Of a stretch of DNA of 64,000 bases, positions 57,567-64,000 are shown piece after piece. Source of the stretch: Marinobacter vinifirmus (GTDB lineage: Bacteria; Pseudomonadota; Gammaproteobacteria; Pseudomonadales; Oleiphilaceae). Positions within the stretch are counted from its first letter, which is position 1, and the number at the start of each line of letters is the position of its first letter. The stretch lies in contig NZ_NEFY01000002.1 in NCBI RefSeq assembly GCF_002258215.1, forward strand, positions 372,001 through 436,000, written 5' to 3'. Position numbers and translations under genes: made by a program. The notes beneath the pieces were generated by a model. It had not been told where the DNA came from and made no database searches. It saw only the letters and a list, made by a program, of their open reading frames with translations.

Positions 57567-60487
57567 AGCTCCTGGATAGCCAGCCCCAGCCCTTCGGCAA
57601 CTTCCCGGTTGTCCGGGCTGGTGACTACCGCCACGCTGGCGTTTTCCGGCTTCAGCCAGGTGTCTGCCACCCGGCGCAGCTCATCCATCGTCACGCCCAG
57701 CACCCGCTCCCGGAACCGGGCACGCTGCTCCGGTGACCGGCCAAACAAGCCATTATGGAACGCATGGCGAGCCGCACCGGCCGGAGAACGGGGCCGGTCA
57801 AGCTGGCCGATCACGCCCAGAATAGCTTCTTCCAGGGATTGGTGATCATGCTGTTCGGTGCGCAGCCACTCGAGCGCCGCATCGAAATCGTCCAGGGTTT
57901 CCGCCAGGCGTGGATCGCGGTACGAGAAGAACCGGAACACACCGTTCACACTGTCCTGCCCGGAACCACCACCGTAGGCGCCGCCCTTCTCACGGATAGC
58001 CCGGTGCAGGTAACCGTTACGCAGGAAACCACCCAATACCGTCAGCGCTGCTGCATCCGGATGGTCCACAGCAACAGTGCTGTAGGCCTTGGCGCAGAAG
58101 TTCACCTGGGTAGAGGTCAGCCAGGCTTCGCGGGTGTTGTAGTTCACCGGCTCCATGCTCCAGCTTTCGCTGGTTTCACCGCTGTCGTTCTGCCAGCAGG
58201 CTTTCAGGTCGTCCAGCATAGGCGCCAGCTGGCCATCTTCGCCAATCAGCAGGAACTGGCGACCCTGGTTGCGGATCTTGTCATGCAGCGCGGCCAGGCT
58301 GGCACAGAAATCCTTCAGGGCCTGTTCGTCTTTCAGGGACTTGTCCAGGGCCTTGGTGCCCCGAATCCCTTCCAGGCCACCCAACCGGAACGTCAGCCAG
58401 GCACCTGCACTCAGCCCCTGGGCGGCAGCACCCATCGCCAGTGCGTGGCCACTGCCGGTGACCGCCTGTTCGCGGCGGGCTCGGGCCTGGGCCACGATTT
58501 CGCGAATGCGATCATGCTCGTCAAACCGCACACCGGTATACACATCTTTCAGCAGGCGGGTCAGCGCCGCGCTGTTGCGGGCCAGGGCCTTGCCGCTGAA
58601 GATCAGGTAGCCGGACATAGCCTGTACATCGTCAATCCGGCCCTTGGCGGTGAAGGATGCGCCAATGCCGCCGGATTCTGCGGAAATACGATCCTGCATC
58701 TGCAGGTAATCCAGGTCGCCACAACCCAGCTCGGAAATCAGGGTGGTGTAGTAAGGCAACAGCAGCAGTTCGTCTTTGCTCAGGGCCGGAAGTGGCAGGA
58801 CTACCTGCTGGTACACCAGGCCGTTGGTGCCGCGGGCATACACCGTAGCGCCAATTTCAGCATCGTAACTGCCGACTGGCTCCGGCATCTGCAGGGGCAC
58901 ATCGTCCAGCCCTACCTTCGGCAGAATGGAATCGTCGTCTTTGCGCAGCTGGCGCTCTTCCAGCGCCTGTGCCCGCTCGACAATCTGCTGCACTTCCTCT
59001 TCGCTCAGGCTGGCCTTGCGCTTGGCCAGGGTTTCCCGGATCGCCTTCTGATGCTGGCTTTCCAGGTTTTCGTCCGGGCGCAGGGTCAGGGTTACCCGGT
59101 GCGGGTTATCCAGCAGTTTGCGACGAATCAGGCCCGGCACGTAGTCCGGGTCTTTAATCTTTTCACGCAGGGTAGCCAGTACCGGTTCAAGGTCCAGCAG
59201 CTCCACAGGATCCCCGCCATGTACCATGGGTGAAATCGCGTGCATGATCAGCTGCAATCCATACGGGAAGCTGTCGCCGGCGATCTCCCGCTGATGCAGC
59301 TCCAGCTGGTGCAGAATAGCTTCCAGCCGCTCCTGGCTGATGCCTTCGTCGACCACCTTCTGCAAGGTAGACTCCACCAGCTGCTCCAGCTCGTAACGGC
59401 GCTCCGGCTCACTGCCTTCAATACCGCATACAAAGGTCATTTCCCGGTTGGAATCTTCCAGCCCGCACATGGGCGATGGCGCGTGGCCCAGATCGGTGGT
59501 TTCCAGCGCCCGCATCAGGGGTGACGCACTGTTTTCCAGCAAGACGGAAGACAGCAGCTGGCCTTCCAGGTTTTCCTGCAGGTCAAAGCTGTGACCCAGC
59601 AACCAGCCCATCACAATGTGGGTTTTGTTCTCGCTGCCTTCACCTTCATTCACCGCATAGCCCTGCTCTACCCGCATAGGGGCGAACATGCGCTTTTCGT
59701 CCCGCACCGGCAGTTCGATGTCCAGCTTGTCGAACTGTTTCAGAGCCAGCTCTTCGAATTTCTCGTGGTGCTCATAGGCGGGAATATTGCCATAGGTGGC
59801 AAAAATCGCGTTGCTCGGGTGGTAATGGTGCTTGTAGAACTTCACCAGGTCCTGGTAGGTCAGGTCCACTATATGGTCCGGCTCACCGCCACTGTTGTAG
59901 TGGTAGGTGGTCGTCGGGAACAGGTGGCTGGTCAGGTTCTGCCACAACTGGGAAGTGGGCGCACTCATGGCCCCTTTCATTTCGTTATAGACCACGCCCC
60001 GGTACACCAGGTCGCTGGACGGGTCGTCCGGCTTGTCGAACTCCAGACGATGACCTTCCTGGGCAAAGTCCAGCGGGTCCAGCTTGGAGAAGAACACCGA
60101 ATCCAGGTACACCGACAACAGGTTGTCGAAGTCCTTGCGGTTCATGCTGGCGAACGGGTAGGCGGTCCAGTCGCTGCTGGTAAAGGCGTTCATAAAGGTG
60201 TTCAGGGAACGCCGGATCATCATGAAAAACGGGTCGCGAACGGGATAACGCTCACTGCCGCACAGTGCCGTATGCTCGAGAATGTGCGCAACACCGGTGG
60301 AGTCCATCGGGAAGGTACGCAGGGCCACGAAAAACACGTTCTCGTCGTTATCTGCCGCCAGGTGAAGATGGCGGGCACCGGTTTTCTTGTGGCGATACTC
60401 CTCAACCTCCAGGTTAAGGGTGCCAATCCGGTGACTGCGAATTTTCTCGAAAGCCGGATGGATTGCGTTGTCTGTCGCTGCAGCCAT
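57563..60487 (-). CDS. Large M16 zinc metallopeptidase (presequence protease-like, M16C)
   Basis: A 974-residue single-chain insulinase-family peptidase with the inverted zinc motif HILEH at 68-72 (HxxEH) and a further ligand region in [10 protein letters not shown]. The four-domain length matches PreP/Cym1-type M16C enzymes, which degrade unfolded peptides inside a closed chamber. A C-terminal half with [20 protein letters not shown] is conserved in this subfamily. No signal peptide is seen, so it is probably cytosolic. Start ATG 60487. It is divergent from a small membrane protein gene. Substrate unknown. Confidence 0.9.
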   Translation of the reverse strand: MAAATDNAIHPAFEKIRSHRIGTLNLEVEEYRHKKTGARHLHLAADNDENVFFVALRTFPMDSTGVAHILEHTALCGSERYPVRDPFFMMIRRSLNTFMNAFTSSDWTAYPFASMNRKDFDNLLSVYLDSVFFSKLDPLDFAQEGHRLEFDKPDDPSSDLVYRGVVYNEMKGAMSAPTSQLWQNLTSHLFPTTTYHYNSGGEPDHIVDLTYQDLVKFYKHHYHPSNAIFATYGNIPAYEHHEKFEELALKQFDKLDIELPVRDEKRMFAPMRVEQGYAVNEGEGSENKTHIVMGWLLGHSFDLQENLEGQLLSSVLLENSASPLMRALETTDLGHAPSPMCGLEDSNREMTFVCGIEGSEPERRYELEQLVESTLQKVVDEGISQERLEAILHQLELHQREIAGDSFPYGLQLIMHAISPMVHGGDPVELLDLEPVLATLREKIKDPDYVPGLIRRKLLDNPHRVTLTLRPDENLESQHQKAIRETLAKRKASLSEEEVQQIVERAQALEERQLRKDDDSILPKVGLDDVPLQMPEPVGSYDAEIGATVYARGTNGLVYQQVVLPLPALSKDELLLLPYYTTLISELGCGDLDYLQMQDRISAESGGIGASFTAKGRIDDVQAMSGYLIFSGKALARNSAALTRLLKDVYTGVRFDEHDRIREIVAQARARREQAVTGSGHALAMGAAAQGLSAGAWLTFRLGGLEGIRGTKALDKSLKDEQALKDFCASLAALHDKIRNQGRQFLLIGEDGQLAPMLDDLKACWQNDSGETSESWSMEPVNYNTREAWLTSTQVNFCAKAYSTVAVDHPDAAALTVLGGFLRNGYLHRAIREKGGAYGGGSGQDSVNGVFRFFSYRDPRLAETLDDFDAALEWLRTEQHDHQSLEEAILGVIGQLDRPRSPAGAARHAFHNGLFGRSPEQRARFRERVLGVTMDELRRVADTWLKPENASVAVVTSPDNREVAEGLGLAIQEL

Positions 60488-60587
60488 TAAAACGATCCTG
60501 TGTATTGAACAATTGGAGAATTACAGGGTAACACGTACTATCGGATATGATGCACGGAACGGACTCAACAAGGTAGCCTGCCGATTT

Positions 60588-61043
60588 ATGACAGACCATA
60601 CCCAGAAGCACATAGACTCTCCTGAAGTAGCCGCCTGGTGGGCCGAACGCCGCCGGTACCTGGAGCAGATCCGCAAAACACCGGAACTCAGACAGCAGTT
60701 TCGCAAGGAAGTTGCCCTCTACCTGCTGCGCCGCGCCCTGTGGTGTTACGGCTTCTTCCCCGTGGTGATCGCCTTCTGGCTGCCCTTTGTACTGTCCAGC
60801 TTCAACCCGGTGGTGATGGCCAACAGCCTGATCCCCATGCTGCAGGAGTTCGTTGCCTCCAACCCGGAACAACAGGCCACCACCCTGAGCACCCTGACCA
60901 TTGCCTGGCTGTCCATTGGCAGCTTTTTCCTGGTGTTCGACTTCGTTCTGACCCCGTTCCGGTCACCCTATGAATATGAAGCCGACGTGTACATGAAAGC
61001 GTGGGAGCAGGTTAACCATGACCCGCTTCCGGACAAAGTGTGA
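60588..61043 (+). CDS. Small two-helix membrane protein of unknown function
   Basis: A 151-residue protein with a basic amphipathic N-terminal region (WWAERRRYLEQIRKTPELRQ), membrane segments at about 51-72 and 101-123, and a short hydrophilic loop and tail. No family is recognised. I placed the start at ATG 60588, where the protein-like region begins; the frame is open further upstream but overlaps the divergent gene start. A 115-nt gap without visible signals separates it from the PEGA-MORN gene. Confidence 0.6.
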   Translation: MTDHTQKHIDSPEVAAWWAERRRYLEQIRKTPELRQQFRKEVALYLLRRALWCYGFFPVVIAFWLPFVLSSFNPVVMANSLIPMLQEFVASNPEQQATTLSTLTIAWLSIGSFFLVFDFVLTPFRSPYEYEADVYMKAWEQVNHDPLPDKV

Positions 61044-61158
61044 TTTGGCCAGCATTCTGACCAACTGCAGGCGGTTTCTGTTACATAACGTTGCAGACAG
61101 TGGTTAAGATGAAACCATAACAAAAGCATCCGGAACGTATGGATCACGAGGTTTCATC

Positions 61159-62394
61159 ATGGTCGATTTCAGACCACTGCTGTTCATCAACGCGCTTGCC
61201 CTAATGCTGCTGGTTACCGCCGGATTTGCCTTGGTACGCAAAGACATCACCCTGCCCGTAGCCCAGGCGCCCCAGGTGGAAGCCGCCATTACCAAAGCCG
61301 GTGCAGAGCCCGGCCCGGAGCCCGCCGAAACCCCGGAACCGGTGTTTGCCGATGCAGAACCCGAACAGCCCCTGATTGCCGAACCCTTCTCGGTTGAACC
61401 CATGCCCGAAGAGCCGGAAATGCTCGCCATGGCCGAGCCCGTGGCTGCTATCTCAGCCCCGGCTGCCACGCCGGCACCAAAGGCCGAACCCAAAACTGCC
61501 GCCAAACCTGCTCCGGAGCCCGAACCGGCAACCACCGGCAAGCTGGTACTGCGCTCCAACGTGGTGGGCGATGTGGTCACCATTAACGGCCGCAACTATG
61601 GCGCCACCCGCCTGGACCTGGAACTGGACCCCGGCCGTTACGACGTCACCATTGCCAAGCCCGGCTACCAGCCCTGGACCAATTCGGTGGCCCTGAAAGC
61701 CGGTCAGCAGATGACCCTGGTTGGCCAGCTCGAAGAACTCACCCGCGTTGAATTCCGCAACGGCCAGTGGCTGGGTGGCGTTAAAACCGGCGATGGCACT
61801 TACGAAGACGATACCGGCCTGCGTTACGAAGGCCACTTTATCGATGGCAAGTTCCACGGTGAAGGCACCGCCTGGTATCCGGATGGCAGCCGCTACAACG
61901 GCCTTTTCGAACGCAACGAATTCCATGGCAAGGGCACCCTGGCCCGGGCCAACGGCGACACCCTGACCGGCAACTGGGCCCAGGGCAACCTGCACGGACA
62001 GGGTTCCCTGACCACCACCGGCGGCATGCTTTATGTGGGCGGCTTCCGCAATGGCGAGTTCCACGGCCAGGGCGCACTCACCTACCCCGATGGCCGCACC
62101 TATGAAGGCGAATTCTCCAATGGTGAATTCCACGGCCAGGGCACAGAAATTTTTGCAGACGGGAAGAAGTACGATGGGCAATACATGGAAGGAAAATTCC
62201 ATGGCAAGGGGCTGCTGCGCAACCCCAACGGAAGCTCCATCGAAGCCACTTTCCGCCACGGTGAACCCTACGGACAGGTTCGCCTGACAACCGCAGCCGG
62301 CGAAATATTTACCGCCCGCTCAACGGAACCCGGTGTGTGTTATCGGGAAAAAAGCTATCGGGCCACCCAGTGCCCGCAACTGGAAGGCTGGTAA
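61159..62394 (+). CDS. Membrane-anchored PEGA-domain and MORN-repeat protein
   Basis: A 411-residue protein: a membrane anchor at about 7-25, a Pro/Glu/Ala-rich linker at 35-125, a PEGA domain at about 127-195 (GKLVLRSNVVGDVVTINGRN, GRYDVTIAKPGYQPW), then six full MORN repeats of 23 residues at 223-360 and one degenerate repeat at 361-381. Each repeat has the YxGxFxxGxFHGxGxxxxxDG pattern. Two cysteines in the C-terminal tail (C394, C405) could form a disulfide, which suggests a periplasmic location. Function is unknown; PEGA and MORN domains bind surfaces, lipids or polysaccharides. Upstream of a receiver protein. Confidence 0.8.
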   Translation: MVDFRPLLFINALALMLLVTAGFALVRKDITLPVAQAPQVEAAITKAGAEPGPEPAETPEPVFADAEPEQPLIAEPFSVEPMPEEPEMLAMAEPVAAISAPAATPAPKAEPKTAAKPAPEPEPATTGKLVLRSNVVGDVVTINGRNYGATRLDLELDPGRYDVTIAKPGYQPWTNSVALKAGQQMTLVGQLEELTRVEFRNGQWLGGVKTGDGTYEDDTGLRYEGHFIDGKFHGEGTAWYPDGSRYNGLFERNEFHGKGTLARANGDTLTGNWAQGNLHGQGSLTTTGGMLYVGGFRNGEFHGQGALTYPDGRTYEGEFSNGEFHGQGTEIFADGKKYDGQYMEGKFHGKGLLRNPNGSSIEATFRHGEPYGQVRLTTAAGEIFTARSTEPGVCYREKSYRATQCPQLEGW

Positions 62395-62449
62395 TCAAAA
62401 ACCCGGTCGCAGCACCCACGCGTCAGCAGTAACAGGTTGAGGAAGTGAC

Positions 62450-63496
62450 ATGCCAATCAAGAATGCTCTGCTTGTGGACGACTCCAAGGTAGCCCGGTTT
62501 GCCCTCAGCAAACTGCTCGAGAGTCGTGACATGGAAGTGAACATGGCAAGCTCTGCCGAGGAAGCCCTGGACTTCCTGAAAAACAACGGCCGCCCGGATG
62601 TGATCTTCATGGATCACCTGATGCCCGGCATGAACGGCGTAGAGGCCACCAAGGCCATCAAGGGCAACCCGGACACCGCCGGCATTCCGATTATCATGTG
62701 CACCTCCAAGAAATCCTCCGATTTCACAGATGAAGCCAGGAACTTCGGCATCTACAGCATTCTCACCAAGCCGCCCCAGACCGACCGCCTGGAGCTCGCC
62801 CTGCAGGAGCTGGCCAACGACGTAGAGCACGGCACCCTGCCGGAGCCGCCGGCTGAGGTGGAATCCGCCGAGGTCGAGCCGAAATCCGAGATCAACCTGA
62901 ACGGCCACGCCGGTGCTGATGTGGTGCCGCTGACCAGCGACCTGATCGAACAGATTTCCCGCTCGGCGGTTAAAACCCACATCAACAATCGCCTGCACGA
63001 ACTGCTGAGTGACCTGTTTGATGAACAGTACGACCACTTGAAACGGGCCCTGGACGACTCCCGGAGCAAGCAGGAGGCGGAGCTGGAAGAACGCCTGAAC
63101 ACTCTCACCGCGATGGTCGACGAGCGCACCCGCAACCTGCGGGACGACGTAGCCGCCGAGGTGAACATCAACCTGGGCCGGGAACTGTCGGCCCTGAAGA
63201 AAGAACTCTCGAAAACCGCCGGCTTTACCCCCGATCACCTGGCCGAGCTGAAAGACCACATCACCAATGTGCAGACCATCGACACCGAGTTCTGGCAAAC
63301 CCTGCAGTCTGAAGCCATTCAGCAGGCCCACGAAATCTCCCGTGAAACCGCGGAAGACATCGCCCAGCGCACCATCGACCTGTACGCATCCCAGCAGCGC
63401 TCCGCCAACTCCCGCATGTACACGCTGGGCCTGGCCGTGAGCCTCGGTATTTTCAGTGTGGGTATTGCCTGGCTGTCAGGCCTGTTCGGCGTTTAA
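62450..63496 (+). CDS. Membrane-tethered response-regulator receiver protein
   Basis: A 348-residue protein with a full CheY-like receiver domain (1-120): acidic D10-D11, phosphoacceptor D55 in [12 protein letters not shown]85 and K107. A 30-residue acidic linker follows, then a long helical/coiled-coil region (about 160-320) and a C-terminal membrane segment at 324-343 with almost nothing after it. No DNA-binding or enzymatic output domain is seen. The topology should place the receiver in the cytosol. GAGGAA precedes ATG 62450, 55 nt after the PEGA-MORN stop, so the two are probably one operon. No histidine kinase is nearby. Its last 21 nt overlap the convergent gene. Confidence 0.85.
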   Translation: MPIKNALLVDDSKVARFALSKLLESRDMEVNMASSAEEALDFLKNNGRPDVIFMDHLMPGMNGVEATKAIKGNPDTAGIPIIMCTSKKSSDFTDEARNFGIYSILTKPPQTDRLELALQELANDVEHGTLPEPPAEVESAEVEPKSEINLNGHAGADVVPLTSDLIEQISRSAVKTHINNRLHELLSDLFDEQYDHLKRALDDSRSKQEAELEERLNTLTAMVDERTRNLRDDVAAEVNINLGRELSALKKELSKTAGFTPDHLAELKDHITNVQTIDTEFWQTLQSEAIQQAHEISRETAEDIAQRTIDLYASQQRSANSRMYTLGLAVSLGIFSVGIAWLSGLFGV

Positions 63497-64000
63497 CGCC
63501 GCACGTACCTGACGCCAGTCGCCGGGGGTGTCGACATCCTGTTGCACCCCGGCAATCTCTACCCGGCCGGCTCCCGCACGGTTCAGGATAACGCCCGCTC
63601 CGGCATCCCCTTCCAGCTGAAATACCTGCGGCCAAAGGGCCCTCGGAATCCACGCCGGCACACCCGTTCTGCGCCCGTAACCGGCGCCCAGGGCTTTTGC
63701 CGGGTTACCCCGGGCCTGCCGGGCCAGCTGCTTCAGGCCGTCCACATCCAATAACGGCTGATCCCCCAACACCACAAACACCCCCAATGCCTGCGGCCCC
63801 AGGGCCGCCACACCCGCCTTCAGGGATTCCGCCAGCCCGGCCTGCCAGTTGTCGCACACAATCCAGCTTGCCGGCTGCCTGTGGCAGCGAAAACGCACCA
63901 GCGGATAACCCGCACCAGCCACCACGGTAACCTGCGCCGACAACTGCCGGGCCTGGCCAATGGCGTTGTCCAGTAACGTGCCGCGCCCAGGAACCCGCAA
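63476..64000 (-). CDS. MobA/MocA-like nucleotidyltransferase (N-terminus outside window)
   Basis: The last 174 codons of a glycosyltransferase-A-fold NTP transferase of the molybdenum-cofactor cytidylyltransferase type (MocA/MobA-like). Seen: a partial substrate strand around [33 protein letters not shown] with the metal-binding GDQP, and a C-terminal [13 protein letters not shown] (family DIDTPEDW motif). The N-terminal LAAGxSxRMG-type nucleotide motif must lie beyond position 64000; the frame runs off the end. The choice between molybdopterin cytidylyltransferase and a related enzyme cannot be made here. Confidence 0.8.
   Translation of the reverse strand: MRVPGRGTLLDNAIGQARQLSAQVTVVAGAGYPLVRFRCHRQPASWIVCDNWQAGLAESLKAGVAALGPQALGVFVVLGDQPLLDVDGLKQLARQARGNPAKALGAGYGRRTGVPAWIPRALWPQVFQLEGDAGAGVILNRAGAGRVEIAGVQQDVDTPGDWRQVRAALNAEQA

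Overview
The window is a gene-dense, GC-rich, almost entirely chromosomal core segment of a gammaproteobacterium. Gene order is pseudomonad-like (tig-clpP-clpX-lon-hupB-ppiD beside a Pro/Arg/His/Leu tRNA cluster; yceD-rpmF-plsX-fabD-fabG-acpP-fabF-pabC-mltG-tmk; zwf-pgl-eda with hexR; fpr divergent from a FinR-type regulator). The protein sequences and the marine-type gene mix fit Marinobacter or a close relative. That genus call is inference from recognition, not a database match. I see no prophage, insertion sequence, CRISPR array, rRNA or plasmid genes.

Layout. 1-9.3 kb: the end of glpD, then central sugar metabolism by the Entner-Doudoroff route. This comprises edd-glk plus a uracil-DNA glycosylase family gene, pyruvate kinase, zwf-pgl-eda, and the regulator hexR. 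9.3-18 kb: protein quality control and nucleoid genes (ppiD, hupB, lon, clpX, clpP, tig). 18.1-18.7 kb: four tRNA genes with a clear promoter. 18.9-28.2 kb: folD, malate synthase glcB, the glnS-cysS pair, ppiB-lpxH, a lipoprotein of unknown function and ferredoxin-NADP reductase. 28.4-33 kb: the FinR-type regulator, a nested giant palindrome, miaE and aconitase acnB. 33.3-36 kb: proline/sodium symporter putP and an AraC-type regulator. 36-44 kb: the fatty-acid/thymidylate operon. 44-47.5 kb: maf, sppA, a HAD phosphatase and rluC. 47.5-54.2 kb: RNase E with a long leader, small conserved genes, and rraA. 54.3-60.5 kb: phosphoenolpyruvate synthase, its regulator, and a large M16 peptidase. 60.6-64 kb: least-characterised part, with a small membrane protein, a PEGA-MORN protein, a membrane-anchored receiver protein and a truncated nucleotidyltransferase.

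How the genes work together. Glucose enters through glk/zwf/pgl/edd/eda, and pyk finishes the route. HexR is the expected repressor. glcB and acnB serve acetate/glyoxylate metabolism, and ppsA with its kinase/phosphorylase ppsR opens gluconeogenesis. The Clp/Lon/trigger-factor block and the RNase E/RraA/RluC/miaE/PHP set cover protein and RNA turnover and RNA modification.

The most unusual signals are non-coding. A ~280-bp nested palindrome of six 29-nt units fills the gap between finR and miaE (29281-29562). A 37-nt-arm inverted repeat lies after acnB. A 16-nt-arm stem sits at the start of the acnB leader. A textbook promoter sits so close to yceD that the fab operon mRNA should be nearly leaderless. 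A two-turn direct repeat lies between putP and the AraC regulator. Among proteins, the lysozyme-motif lipoprotein (26632-27465), the membrane-tethered receiver protein (62450-63496) and its PEGA-MORN neighbour are the least explained.
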